39,924 bases of DNA from Stieleria sedimenti. GTDB lineage: Bacteria; Planctomycetota; Planctomycetia; Pirellulales; Pirellulaceae. The notes under the pieces were generated by a model. The model was not told the DNA's origin. It did not search any database and worked only from the letters and a program-made list of their open reading frames with translations. Shown in pieces: positions 25,194-33,670 of the stretch. The position numbers were made by a program, and so were the translations under genes. The stretch is from positions 1-39,924 of the forward strand of contig NZ_JANZKV010000213.1 in NCBI RefSeq assembly GCF_025060895.1, given 5' to 3'. Numbering within the stretch: position 1 is the stretch's first letter; each line of letters opens with the position of its first letter.

Positions 25194-26981
25194 TTACTGA
25201 GCACCCTGCTCGATAAATCGCTCGATCTTGCGTTTGAGTACCGGCAAGGGGATCGAACCGGAACTCAGCACGGCGTCATGAAATTGGCGGACGTCAAACG
25301 CATCGCCGAGCTGCTTTTCGGCGCGTTCGCGTAAATCCGTGATGAACAGCTCGCCGACCTTGTAGCCCAACGCTTGTCCCGGCCAGCCGATGTAGCGATC
25401 GACTTCGGCAACGATGTTGTGCTCCGACAGCGCCGTGTTTTCTTGCATGTATGTGATCGCCTGTTGCCGCGTCCAGCCTTTGGCGTGGATGCCGGTGTCG
25501 ACGACCAATCGACTCGCCCGCCAAGCTTCCATGCTCAGCCGGCCGAATTCCTGGTAGGGATCTTTGTAGAATCCGAGTTCACCGCCCAGCTTTTCGCTGT
25601 AGAGCGCCCAGCCTTCGATAAACGCGGTGAAATTGCTCTGCTTGCGGATCGGATGCAGTCCCTCCAATTCCGCTTGCAGGGCCAGTTGCAAATGGTGTCC
25701 TGGAACCGCTTCGTGAAACGAGAGAGCCTCGAGTTGATACAGCGGACGGGCCGACAGGTTGTAGGTGTTGACGTAATAAAATCCGCCACGGGTTCCGTCG
25801 GTCGCGGGCGGCCAATAATACGCCGACGTGGTTTGCGGCGCGACATAGTCGGGGACTTCGCGAATCCCGTACGGTGTGCGGGGAAGCTTGCCGAACAGAT
25901 TGGGAAGACGTCCGTCGGCCTGCTTCAAGATGTAAGCGACTTCCTTGAGCAGTTCTTCCTTCGTCTTGGGATAGAACTTGGGATCGGTGCGGAGGTGTTT
26001 TAAAAACGCTTGCAAGTCGCCGTCAAATTGGACCCGCTCCTTGATCGCTTCCATCTGCGATCGGATCCGAGCATTTTCGCGAATCCCAGTCTGATGCAAC
26101 TCGTCGGGTGTCATCTCCAACGTCGTGAACTTACGAATTTGTGCCTGGTACAGTGTTTGGCCGCCGGGCAGCGATCGAGCCGCGATGCTTCCTCGGCAGG
26201 CCGGAACGTAGGTCGTCTTCAGGAACTCGGCAAAGTCACGGTAGGCGGGAATGACACGCTGCCGGATCGCATCGAGAACTTTGGGACGCAGCTCATTCCA
26301 GTCCTTCTCGGATAGCTTGGCGATCGATTCATCGGCCAGGTTGGTCAGGAACAGCGACTCTTCGGGATCGTCCACCACGTGTGCTTGGGCCTGCCGGACG
26401 CTGTCTCGCATGATGATGGCCGGTTGAGTCAAACCGGCATCGATGCCTTGACGTAAGAGCGAGATTTGTTCGGCAACGTAGCGTGGAAATTGGTTGAGCC
26501 GCGCGATGTAATTCTCCATTTCTTGGCGCGAATCGGGATTCATCTGTCGCGGCAACTCGGGCAAGCCGATGTGGAATCCTTCGCGATTGTTGATCGGCAT
26601 CAAGTGCAGACCCAGCCGGTAGTCCGTTTGTTCGGTTTCCAGCTTGCGACGCAACAGGTCCACGTCGACCTGGTCTTCCGCGTCGAGCGCGGACAGATCG
26701 ATGGCGTCGAGGGACTTGAGGAACCCCGTGCGGGCCAGCTGACGGCGTTGGAAGTCGGCGGGGGTGTTGCTGGCCAGTCGGTCTTGCCCGCGCGGGTCAC
26801 CGACGTCGGTGGCCAGCAGCGGGTATTCGTCGAGTTCGAATTCCCAGACCTGGTCCATCAACGTGCGAAGCGCCTCGTTGGACGGGCGCGAGACCGCGTC
26901 GTCGGCTTGTGCCTCGTCGTGGGGTGGGACATCGAATGCCAGCAGCAGCGTGGCGGTGAAGGCAATGACTAAGTACTTCAT
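25194..26981 (-). CDS. Exported DUF885 metallopeptidase-like protein
   Basis: This 595-residue protein has a signal peptide (MKYLVIAFTATLLLAFDVPP) and is probably exported. The DUF885 signature HEAVPGHHLQ lies at about residues 421-430, followed by the downstream Glu in FIEGWALYSEKLG. The spacing resembles an expanded HExxH zincin site, and family members are annotated as peptidases or dipeptidases. RGGFYYVNTYNLSARPLYQLEALSFHE is characteristic. The ATG shares its A with the TGA of the upstream AraC gene, so the two are translationally coupled. Next to hydroxyproline catabolism it could release peptides or hydroxyproline from protein; that is inference. Confidence 0.85.
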   Translation of the reverse strand: MKYLVIAFTATLLLAFDVPPHDEAQADDAVSRPSNEALRTLMDQVWEFELDEYPLLATDVGDPRGQDRLASNTPADFQRRQLARTGFLKSLDAIDLSALDAEDQVDVDLLRRKLETEQTDYRLGLHLMPINNREGFHIGLPELPRQMNPDSRQEMENYIARLNQFPRYVAEQISLLRQGIDAGLTQPAIIMRDSVRQAQAHVVDDPEESLFLTNLADESIAKLSEKDWNELRPKVLDAIRQRVIPAYRDFAEFLKTTYVPACRGSIAARSLPGGQTLYQAQIRKFTTLEMTPDELHQTGIRENARIRSQMEAIKERVQFDGDLQAFLKHLRTDPKFYPKTKEELLKEVAYILKQADGRLPNLFGKLPRTPYGIREVPDYVAPQTTSAYYWPPATDGTRGGFYYVNTYNLSARPLYQLEALSFHEAVPGHHLQLALQAELEGLHPIRKQSNFTAFIEGWALYSEKLGGELGFYKDPYQEFGRLSMEAWRASRLVVDTGIHAKGWTRQQAITYMQENTALSEHNIVAEVDRYIGWPGQALGYKVGELFITDLRERAEKQLGDAFDVRQFHDAVLSSGSIPLPVLKRKIERFIEQGAQ

Positions 26982-27742
26982 CAGTTTGCTTGTTGGGCGC
27001 GAAACTTACCGGGCGAGACACCGAAGGTGCGGCGGAACTGTCGTGTGAAGGCGCTTTGGTCGGAATAGCCGACGGCCAGCGCGATGGCAACAATCGGGTC
27101 CTCCGTCTGACGTAGCTTGGTCGCTGCGGCGCCCATTCGCAACTGCAAGATCAGCTGTGACGGCGGGATTCCGTAGACCTGACGGCATCGTCGATCGAGC
27201 TGGTAGGTCGACATTTTCTCCCGCTCGGCCAGTTCCGAGTTCCGCAACGGTGTACCCAGATGCTCCTTGATGTGCCCGACGATTCGCGCCAGTCGGTTCA
27301 GGTCACTCGTGTCCTCGCCGGGTGACTGCAGGTCGCGTGAGATCCCGACCAATCCGACAACGGTTCCATCGTTTCCCTTGAGCGGCAATTTGGTGGTCAG
27401 ACACCAGCCCGTGTTGCCCGACGGATAGGCGTGGCGTTCCAGTTCGTCGACCAACGGTTGCTCCGTTTTGATGACCGACAGGTCTTGCGCCAAGAAGCGG
27501 TTGCCGATCGGATCACGGAAAATTTCTTCGGACGTTTTCCCGATCAAGTCGCATTTTTGCTTGGCACCACTGCGTTGAACCAGGGTCTCGTTGACGACCA
27601 CATATCGCCCCCGCCGGTCTTTCACGAAGTACACGATGTCCGTCAAATGGTCGAAAAGAGCCTCGCTCAAGAACGGATCGGCGAGCTGGCCGGCCAGTTC
27701 CAGACGGACATCGTTGAACGGTGTTGGGTCAGGTGTGCGCAA
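26981..27742 (-). CDS. PAS-AraC transcriptional regulator, probable control of hydroxyproline genes
   Basis: This 253-residue protein has an N-terminal PAS domain (about 25-140: LFDHLTDIVYFVKDRRGRYVVVNE, then TGWCLTTKLPLKGNDGTVVGLVGISRDL). A C-terminal AraC-type double helix-turn-helix follows (about 155-250: IALAVGYSDQSAFTRQFRRTFGVSPGKFR). The start is a TTG at 27742. It follows the partial ribosome-like GAGA of gcgagaatgaaaa, and no in-frame ATG is available nearby, so the start is uncertain. The gene is divergent from the hydroxyproline epimerase (127-bp gap) and its stop overlaps the DUF885 start. That layout suggests it senses the substrate or an intermediate and activates the divergent cluster. 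Ligand recognition by the PAS domain is unknown. Confidence 0.85.
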   Translation of the reverse strand: MRTPDPTPFNDVRLELAGQLADPFLSEALFDHLTDIVYFVKDRRGRYVVVNETLVQRSGAKQKCDLIGKTSEEIFRDPIGNRFLAQDLSVIKTEQPLVDELERHAYPSGNTGWCLTTKLPLKGNDGTVVGLVGISRDLQSPGEDTSDLNRLARIVGHIKEHLGTPLRNSELAEREKMSTYQLDRRCRQVYGIPPSQLILQLRMGAAATKLRQTEDPIVAIALAVGYSDQSAFTRQFRRTFGVSPGKFRAQQAN

Positions 27743-27869
27743 TTTTCATTCTCGCAGACTGGTGATGTCAATCGAGCGGTCCGGCGACGTACTATAGTGG
27801 TCCCCATCCAAACGCCCCAGTGAAAGACGATCGCTATTGATCCCCTGTGGCCGCCACGTTGGCCCTACA
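27743..27869. promoter_or_regulatory. Divergent control region of regulator and hydroxyproline genes
   Basis: This 127-bp gap must hold both promoters. On the plus strand a TATAGT box at 27793-27798 could be a -10 element, with no good -35 at the right distance. On the minus strand TTGACA lies at 27772-27767, but its spacing leaves almost no leader before the TTG start. The assignments are tentative; no clear AraC direct repeats were found. Confidence 0.3.
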
Positions 27870-28853
27870 ATGATTCAGCCTATGCCCGATTCCTTTCCCG
27901 TTCTAGACACCCACACAGGCGGTGAGATCACGAGAGTGCTGTTCGCCTCCGACATCGGGCTGGTCGGGCACTCGGCGGAGCAACAACTGGAGCAACTGCG
28001 TGGACCGTTCGATTGGATCCGAAAAACGTTGACCGGCGAGCCGCGTGGAACGGAGTACGCCGTTGGTGCCGTCGTGACGCCGCCGGGCGAGGATGCCGCC
28101 TGCCCCGGATGCATCGTGTTTTTCAACAACGTGGGATACCTGGGGATGTGCGGGCACGGGTTGATCGGAGTCATCGAAGCACTCCGCTATCGCGATTGGA
28201 TGGGACCGGGAACGTATCGGTTTGCCACGCCCGCGGGATCAGTCCAGGCCACGCTGGAGCAAAATCGATGCGTTCGTTTCACCGGAGTCGCCAGTCGATG
28301 TTACCGCCAGGACGTCGTGTTGACGTGTCAGGACGGAAACCGCGTGGTGGGGGATATCGCCTACGGAGGGAATTGGTTTTTTCTGACGCATGACGAAGCG
28401 GTCCACTCGGCCACGATCTCGGAGTTGATGGACCGGAGTCAGCGGATTCGCGACGCGTTGGACCAACACGGCGTCTGCGGCGAAGACGGCGCGGTGATCG
28501 ATCATGTCGAACTCTGTTGCCCCCTTTCCACCGTGGCCGAGGACCCGCGAGCGGCGGAAGACGTCGGTTGTCGAAACTTCGTCTTGTGCCCCGGTGGGCA
28601 CTACGATCGTTCACCCTGTGGTACGGGCACGTCCGCAAAATTGGCTTGTCTGGCGGCGCGCGGTTTGTTGGAACCCGGCGTGGAATGGATTCAGGAGTCG
28701 ATCACCGGAAGCCGATTCGTCGCGTCGTATGAAAAGGAACCGGACGGCGTCCATGTGACGATCCGAGGGCGGGCCCACGTGATCGCGGAAACACGTCAAG
28801 TCTTTGATCCCGATGACGCGTTGCGTCTGGGCATCGGAGGGCGAGACCGATGA
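27870..28853 (+). CDS. 4-hydroxyproline 2-epimerase (proline racemase family)
   Basis: This 327-residue cofactor-independent epimerase would convert trans-4-hydroxy-L-proline to cis-4-hydroxy-D-proline. The two catalytic cysteines are Cys94 (YLGMCGHGLIG) and Cys250 (DRSPCGTGTSA), both of which distinguish racemase/epimerase from the Thr-containing dehydratases. LDTHTGGEITRV near the N-terminus is the family motif. Starts at 27837, 27870 or 27882 are possible; 27870 gives the usual length. The stop overlaps the following FAD dehydrogenase start (ATGA). Neighbours encode the next two pathway steps, so the substrate assignment as hydroxyproline rather than proline rests on context as well as family. 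Confidence 0.88.
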   Translation: MIQPMPDSFPVLDTHTGGEITRVLFASDIGLVGHSAEQQLEQLRGPFDWIRKTLTGEPRGTEYAVGAVVTPPGEDAACPGCIVFFNNVGYLGMCGHGLIGVIEALRYRDWMGPGTYRFATPAGSVQATLEQNRCVRFTGVASRCYRQDVVLTCQDGNRVVGDIAYGGNWFFLTHDEAVHSATISELMDRSQRIRDALDQHGVCGEDGAVIDHVELCCPLSTVAEDPRAAEDVGCRNFVLCPGGHYDRSPCGTGTSAKLACLAARGLLEPGVEWIQESITGSRFVASYEKEPDGVHVTIRGRAHVIAETRQVFDPDDALRLGIGGRDR

Positions 28854-30103
28854 GTGCTCGGTCGGACGTGATTGTTATCGGCGGAGGCGTCATCGGATGT
28901 TGGACGGCCTGGCATCTGGCACGCGCGGGCTGCGCCGTGACAGTGCTGGAGCGGGATCGGATCGGCAGCGGAGCTTCGTCGGGAAATTGCGGTTACATCT
29001 GTCCCGGTCATGTCCATCCGCTGTGTGCCCCCGGGGCGGTCACAAACGGTTTGCGGATGATGGCGAAGTTCGGCGGGGCGTTGTCGATCACGCCGCGCTG
29101 GGATCCGGCGCTGTGGCGGTGGTTGCTGCGGTTCGCCAAACATTGCAACGCCGCCGATTTTCGCAACGCGTCCAACGCCCGTCATGCACTGTTGAAATCG
29201 TCCCGGGCGCAATACCAATCGTTCGCGTCTCGCCACGCAGCGCGATTGCAATGGCAAGAACGCGGCTTGTTGTTGGTGTATCGATCGGTCCGTGATTTCG
29301 AAGCCTACGAGGAATCGGCGTCCCAGTTGCGACGCGATTTCGGATTGCGTCTGGATCGTTATGACGGAGACGCCATTTTGCAGCTGGAACCGACACTGCG
29401 TGATTCGCTGGCCGGTGGTTGGCATTTCCCCGACGACGCGCATCTTTGCCCCAGTGCCTTGTTGGATCAGTTGCGTGACGAGATTGAAGCATCCGGCGGC
29501 GTCTTTCGCGAGCAGACGGAAATCGAATCGTTGCATGTCGACGGCGCGGCGCTGACGTCGGTTCAGACCACGCGGGGAGACCGTTTGTCGGCCGATGCGT
29601 TTGTGTTGGCGACCGGTGCCGAAGCGTCGAAGTGGGGACGCTCGCTCGGTTGTCGGATCCCCGTGATTCCCGGCAAGGGCTACTCGGTGACGTTTGACGA
29701 CGCGACCGACATGCCGAAAACGCCGTTGATTTTCGAAGACGATCACGTCGCCGTCACCCCGCTGGGAGATTCCTTTCGGATCGGTTCGACGATGCAGCTA
29801 ACCGGATTTGATCGTTCGATTCCGCCGTCCCGGATCGAGTTGCTCAAACGCTCGGCGCGAGAACACCTGCGAGTCGAATTGCCGCGGGCATCCGAGACGC
29901 CTTGGTCAGGCTGGCGACCGATGATGCCGGACGGATTGCCGTGCATCGGTCGTTCGCCGCGCGCGGCCAACGCGTTTGTTGCCGCCGGCAACGGTATGAT
30001 CGGTATGGCGACCGGCCCTGCGACGGGACAGTTGGCCGCCGAATTGGTGCTCGGAAACGAGCCGCACGTTGACCCGACGCCCTATCGCCTGGAGCGTTTT
30101 TAA
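28850..30103 (+). CDS. DadA-like FAD dehydrogenase, probable D-hydroxyproline dehydrogenase
   Basis: This 417-residue flavoprotein of the D-amino-acid dehydrogenase family would oxidise cis-4-hydroxy-D-proline to 1-pyrroline-4-hydroxy-2-carboxylate, passing electrons to the respiratory chain. The FAD motif is VIVIGGGVIGCWTAWHLARAG (residues 7-27), then ERDRIGSGASSGNCGYICPG. The C-terminal block is GWRPMMPDGLPCIGRSP and GNGMIGMATGPATGQLAAEL. No signal peptide is seen. It overlaps the epimerase stop by 4 bases, which supports coupled expression. DadA itself acts on D-alanine, so the substrate is inferred from the operon. Confidence 0.85.
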   Translation: MSARSDVIVIGGGVIGCWTAWHLARAGCAVTVLERDRIGSGASSGNCGYICPGHVHPLCAPGAVTNGLRMMAKFGGALSITPRWDPALWRWLLRFAKHCNAADFRNASNARHALLKSSRAQYQSFASRHAARLQWQERGLLLVYRSVRDFEAYEESASQLRRDFGLRLDRYDGDAILQLEPTLRDSLAGGWHFPDDAHLCPSALLDQLRDEIEASGGVFREQTEIESLHVDGAALTSVQTTRGDRLSADAFVLATGAEASKWGRSLGCRIPVIPGKGYSVTFDDATDMPKTPLIFEDDHVAVTPLGDSFRIGSTMQLTGFDRSIPPSRIELLKRSAREHLRVELPRASETPWSGWRPMMPDGLPCIGRSPRAANAFVAAGNGMIGMATGPATGQLAAELVLGNEPHVDPTPYRLERF

Positions 30104-30209
30104 AACCAACCGACCGCTGAGACGGCCGATTCATTCCATTTTTTGACCCCGACGCGCCCTTTACCGTTCCCATCCATCCGCGACCTCTAACCACGAACAG
30201 ACCAAACAG

Positions 30210-31175
30210 ATGACGACAGAAACTCAAGCAGCCACCACCATTGACGACAGTGTGTTTCGCGGTTGCCTGCCGGCGATCATGACGCCCATCGACGACGACG
30301 GTCGGCCCGACTTCGATGCCATGGTGCTGCACGCTTCCAATCTGGTCGCCGCCGGCATGACCGGGGTCGTGTATTGTGGATCGATGGGGGATTGGCCGCT
30401 GATGACGGACGAGCAACGTCGTGAAGGTGTCGCCCGATTGGTCGCCGCCGGATTGAAGGTCGTCGTGGGGACAGGGGCGCAGAGTCCGATCGTTGCGGCC
30501 GAGCATGCCGCACACGCCGCCGAAGTCGGCGCGGCCGGTTTGATGGTGATCCCACGCTTGCTCTCACGCGGCATTTCCGAAGCCGCGCAGGAGGACCATT
30601 TCAGCCGCGTCCTTTCCGCCGCACCCCGATTGCCGGCCGTCATCTACAACAGTCCTTATTACGGCTATCAAACCAAAGCCGGGCTCTATGGGCAGCTTCG
30701 CAAGGCGTACCCGAACCTGGTCGGATTCAAAGAATTTGGTGGCGCCGAATCGCTCAGCTATGCGGCGGAACACATCACCTCGTCCGATGACGGAGGATTG
30801 CTGTTGGTCGGCGTCGACACGCAAGTTTATTTCGGATTCTTGCGGTGTGGTGCGCAGGGCGCGATCACCGGAATCGGAAACTGTTTGCCGAGCGAAGTGC
30901 TTCATCTGGTCGACCTCTGCCGTCGCGCCGCGGGCGGTGACTGCGAAGCCCGACGGTACGCCAAGGAGTTGGATGAAGCCTTGGCGGTGTTATCAAAATA
31001 TGACGAAGGCCCCGATCTAACGCTCTACTATCGATTGATCGCCGCGGAGACGATTGACCCGATCTACCGCCGACCGGCGCTCCAGTCGGATCGCTTGAGC
31101 CCGTCACAAGAACGGTACGCGCTCAATCAATTGCGTTTGTTCCAAGCCTGGTGGGAAAACTGGCCGGGCAGGTGA
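30210..31175 (+). CDS. DapA-family lyase, probable 1-pyrroline-4-hydroxy-2-carboxylate deaminase
   Basis: This 321-residue TIM-barrel protein of the dihydrodipicolinate synthase/N-acetylneuraminate lyase family has a Schiff-base Lys174 (VGFKEFGG) and a partner Tyr146 (VIYNSPYYG), 28 residues apart as in DapA. In hydroxyproline clusters this family deaminates Pyr4H2C to 2-oxoglutarate semialdehyde. The usual DapA GTTGE motif is replaced by CGSMGDWP (about 56-63), consistent with a non-DapA activity. It lies 106 bp after the dehydrogenase. The last step, 2-oxoglutarate semialdehyde dehydrogenase, is not in this window. Confidence 0.85.
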   Translation: MTTETQAATTIDDSVFRGCLPAIMTPIDDDGRPDFDAMVLHASNLVAAGMTGVVYCGSMGDWPLMTDEQRREGVARLVAAGLKVVVGTGAQSPIVAAEHAAHAAEVGAAGLMVIPRLLSRGISEAAQEDHFSRVLSAAPRLPAVIYNSPYYGYQTKAGLYGQLRKAYPNLVGFKEFGGAESLSYAAEHITSSDDGGLLLVGVDTQVYFGFLRCGAQGAITGIGNCLPSEVLHLVDLCRRAAGGDCEARRYAKELDEALAVLSKYDEGPDLTLYYRLIAAETIDPIYRRPALQSDRLSPSQERYALNQLRLFQAWWENWPGR

Positions 31176-31190
31176 CCCCACCCCGAAAAA

Positions 31191-31367
31191 AGTGGCGTAG
31201 GCTTCCAGCTTGCGATCCCAGGCTTCGGCTGGGAAGGAGAAGTGGCGTAAGCTTCCAGCTTGCGATCCCAGGCGTCGCCTGGGAATGGGAAGTGGCGTAA
31301 GCTTCCAGCTTGCGATCCCCGAGTCGCAGGCTCCGCCGCGCCGACGGCAGGCGGAGCCTGGGAATGA
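31191..31367. repeat. Tandem palindromic repeats with 50-bp period
   Basis: Three copies of a 27-base core beginning AGTGGCGTA(A/G)GCTTCC start at 31191, 31241 and 31291, exactly 50 bp apart. The core holds an AAGCT-TCC-AGCTT hairpin. In the first two units it is followed by a second, variable hairpin (cccaggcgtcgcctggg type). The third unit runs into a larger palindrome, ending at about 31362 (caggctccgccgcg...ggcggagcctg). The block lies between the DapA-family gene and the convergent small hypothetical gene. Two further copies occur at 38468 and 38558. Confidence 0.8.
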
Positions 31368-31376
31368 GACTGAACG

Positions 31377-31766
31377 CTAACGCTTCGGCTTGATCAAACA
31401 ATGGAAACCGACACAGGGTTCCTCGTCTTCGCGTTCAGCTTCGGCGGACGTCAGGATCTCTTGGACCTGCGCCATGCGATCGGGGTCGAGGGCCACCGAG
31501 ATCACACGCTGCTGGCCGTCTGCGCCGAGGGCGACGGTGGTCAGCACGGCGACTGTGTCATCGTGCTGCAACGCCTGGATGATGTGCTGGCCGACTTGTG
31601 CTTCGGGATTGCGAATGGTGGTGACAAACTGCGCGATCGTGTCTTTCCGTTGATCGCCGGAGGAAACCCGGTTGGGCCGGATACTGTGGCCGGGGCCGGA
31701 TGTTTCCGGGCCGGGGCCGGATGTTTCCGGGCCGGGGCCGGGGGGATTGTCAGCCGATTGGCTCAT
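31377..31766 (-). CDS. Small hypothetical protein with GPGPETS repeat
   Basis: This protein is 129 residues if it starts at ATG 31766; a TTG at 31808 would add 14. The N-terminal third is disordered and contains a tandem GPGPETS-GPGPETS unit followed by GPG. The C-terminal part (about 45-115) looks like a compact alpha/beta domain: IAQFVTTIRNPEAQVGQHIIQALQHDDTVAVLTTVALG, then VISVALDPDRMAQVQEIL. It ends EEPCVGFHCLIKPKR. I do not recognise the family. Genes near SPFH proteins in planctomycetes sometimes include such small proteins, but no function follows from that. It converges with the DapA-family gene. Confidence 0.6.
   Translation of the reverse strand: MSQSADNPPGPGPETSGPGPETSGPGHSIRPNRVSSGDQRKDTIAQFVTTIRNPEAQVGQHIIQALQHDDTVAVLTTVALGADGQQRVISVALDPDRMAQVQEILTSAEAEREDEEPCVGFHCLIKPKR
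31690..31740 (-). repeat. 21-bp direct repeat inside the small hypothetical gene
   Basis: A unit containing GGGCCGGATGTTTCC is repeated in tandem at 21-bp spacing, giving Gly-Pro-Gly-Pro-Glu-Thr-Ser twice. The period is a multiple of three, so copy number changes keep the frame. The flanking gene sequence is not repetitive. Confidence 0.75.
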
Positions 31767-31934
31767 CAGGGATTTCCATGCTTGTCGAAGATTTGGCGGT
31801 CGGCTCAAACTGAGCCTTCAGACACCAGCGACAATCATAATAGAAATCGATCGCCGCGGTGGCGTTTTGGCACCGACCGCGGCTGCAGCGCAATCGTGAT
31901 GGGTGCGGGACCAAGTTCACCCGCACACAAACGG

Positions 31935-32306
31935 TTACCTGCCAATCATCAAGTTCTGAATGATCTGGTAGGCCTCAGTCACACGTTCGCAATAGTCGGG
32001 GTCTTCAAGCACTTGACCGGCTTTGGTTTGTGTCGAAACCAGGGCGGAGACCATGCTGCCAGACGGTTCGTCCAACTGATGGCAGGCCTCAAAGTGAATC
32101 GCGCGCTGATCTTCCATCAGCACGATGGCTCTGGTGGATGCATCCCAATAGTCTGGCAAATTGGCGGTGCCGATGCTGAAGTAGATCCGTGATTCATCCT
32201 TGTTGGCAATGTCGAGGACGATGGGTAGAAGCACCGCGGTGTTCACAAAGTTGGGGTGATTCAGATAATGCGCGTCGGGGCCCTCCGTTTCTCGCGTGAT
32301 GAACAC
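31935..32306 (-). CDS. Hypothetical protein overlapping the SPFH gene head-to-head
   Basis: This frame ends at 31935. A GTG at 32306 (VFITRETEG) gives 123 residues and an 8-bp head-to-head overlap with the SPFH gene; an ATG at 32348 would run into SPFH-conserved codons. The segment [25 protein letters not shown] and the C-terminal [17 protein letters not shown] look like folded protein, not a shadow frame. I do not recognise a family. It could be a complete small gene, or the 3' remnant of a larger one joined here by rearrangement. No room exists for a promoter between it and SPFH. Confidence 0.4.
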   Translation of the reverse strand: MFITRETEGPDAHYLNHPNFVNTAVLLPIVLDIANKDESRIYFSIGTANLPDYWDASTRAIVLMEDQRAIHFEACHQLDEPSGSMVSALVSTQTKAGQVLEDPDYCERVTEAYQIIQNLMIGR

Positions 32307-33093
32307 CGACAGAACAATCGGCGAGGCCGACTTCGGGCTGTTGGCCATCGCGCCGAACAATTCGCGTGTGTTGCTGCTGTTCGGCCAGTACAAAGGAACC
32401 GTCAAGAAGTCGGGTTTCGTTTGGGTCAACCCGTTTTACTCCAAGAAAAAAGTCAGCCTGAGGATTCGAAATTTCGAGACCGGTTCGTCAACCAAACCCG
32501 AGACGAAGAATAAGGAAGGCGTCGTGACACAACCCAAGACGCGGTCAGCGGGTAAACCGTCCAAAGTCAACGACCGCGACGGGAACCCGATCGAGATTTC
32601 CGCGGTCGTTGTCTGGAAAGTCGTCGATACGGCGGAGGCCTTGTTTGAAGTCGATGACTTTGAGAACTTTGTCGAAGTCCAAAGCGAGGCCGCGCTCCGC
32701 GGTTTGGCGACACGTTATCCGTACGACAGTCGAGACGACGAGCAGTCGTTGCGAGGCAGTACCGATGAGATCTGTGACCGGTTACGCGACGACATTCAGG
32801 ATCGATTGGAGAAGGCCGGCGTCCAGGTCCTGGAAGCCCGCATCAGTCACTTGGCGTATGCACCCGAAATCGCCGCGGCGATGTTACAGCGCCAGCAAGC
32901 AAGCGCCGTCGTCGCCGCTCGGACAAAAATCGTCGACGGCGCCGTGGGGATGGTGGAGATGGCGCTCGAGCATCTCAAGCGGGACAACATCGTTGAACTC
33001 GATGCGGGCCAGCGGGCGGCACTCGTTTCCAATTTGCTGGTCGTCCTCTGCAGCGACCGCCACACCCAGCCCGTCGTGCAAACCGGGGCCTGA
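32299..33093 (+). CDS. SPFH/Band 7 protein lacking its N-terminal membrane anchor
   Basis: This 264-residue SPFH (stomatin/prohibitin/flotillin/HflK) protein carries [68 protein letters not shown], and [25 protein letters not shown]. The end matches the family ([23 protein letters not shown]). These proteins form ring assemblies on membranes. Typical relatives have a hydrophobic N-terminal segment before GLxxVxPN; here only 11 polar residues precede it, and an in-frame stop lies at 32266-32268, so the anchor is absent. The start is ATG 32299 (GTG 32296 just before). The stop codon TGA lies within the direct repeat of a mobile element at 33089-33784. Confidence 0.82.
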   Translation: MNTDRTIGEADFGLLAIAPNNSRVLLLFGQYKGTVKKSGFVWVNPFYSKKKVSLRIRNFETGSSTKPETKNKEGVVTQPKTRSAGKPSKVNDRDGNPIEISAVVVWKVVDTAEALFEVDDFENFVEVQSEAALRGLATRYPYDSRDDEQSLRGSTDEICDRLRDDIQDRLEKAGVQVLEARISHLAYAPEIAAAMLQRQQASAVVAARTKIVDGAVGMVEMALEHLKRDNIVELDAGQRAALVSNLLVVLCSDRHTQPVVQTGA

Positions 33094-33173
33094 ACGGCAA
33101 CGCTGTGAAGCATTTTTTTAGCGGTAGGGCGCGAGCCCAATACCGCTAAATCGAGATATAGCGCCGCGCGGAC

Positions 33174-33262
33174 GCTGCCGCTCTCCTTTGACACCAAACG
33201 GAGTGATGCTTGTGAGCGGCAGGGCTCTGCGCTTGTCAAAACCTTGTCGATTGAGCGGTATC
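33174..33262. repeat. 89-bp direct repeat, copy 1, inside the mobile element
   Basis: This segment aligns without gaps to 33582-33670, with 83 of 89 positions identical by eye. Both copies start GCTGCCGCTCTCCTTTGAC, include CAAACGGAGTGATGCTTGTG, end near CTTGTCGATTGAG, and are directly followed by GGGCGCG. Differences cluster in the last ten bases. Confidence 0.8.
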
Positions 33263-33581
33263 GGGCGCGCGGCCTGACCCCGACGGGGTCCAAGCGAGTA
33301 GCCGGAGGTGAGCGAAGCGACACCTCCGGACATCCGGTCCCCCGTCAGGCGCGACCCCGAAGGGTGTCGAAGCAAAATGACGTCGGCGCCCTCGGACCCG
33401 GCCAGCCCGCACGCTCAAGCTCACCCATCAACTCCTTTACGAACGCAGACTGCCGCACCGCCGGCGGATTGATTCGCTGCGACCCCGTCCGGGGTCGAGG
33501 GGATTGTGGGACGTGCTTCCCGGAGGTGGCGCTGCGCTCACCTCCGGCTACTCGCTGGCATCCCTCCGGGATACTCGGTTC

Positions 33582-33670
33582 GCTGCCGCTCTCCTTTGAC
33601 ACCAAACGGAGTGATGCTTGTGAGCGGCAGGGCCCTGCGCTTGTCTAAACCTTGTCGATTGAGTGAAATT
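33582..33670. repeat. 89-bp direct repeat, copy 2, inside the mobile element
   Basis: This is the second copy of the 33174-33262 module, 408 bp downstream in the same orientation. Its right edge coincides with the boundary of the interrupted MITE arm (GGGCGCGAGCCC at 33671). This suggests the module end is also the end of an inserted unit. The sequence between the copies holds inverted GGAGGTG/CACCTCC blocks near 33306-33336 and 33524-33547. Confidence 0.75.

Noticed and set aside
31191-31317. Possible CRISPR array, three repeats at regular 50-bp spacing
   Set aside because: The intervening sequences are themselves conserved or palindromic, only three units exist, further single copies lie elsewhere, and no cas genes are present.
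31401-32192. 263-codon plus-strand frame across the two small minus-strand genes
   Set aside because: It crosses the GPGPETS repeat in a low-complexity reading (AGAGCFRAGAG) and shows no fold-like pattern. The minus-strand frames look more protein-like.
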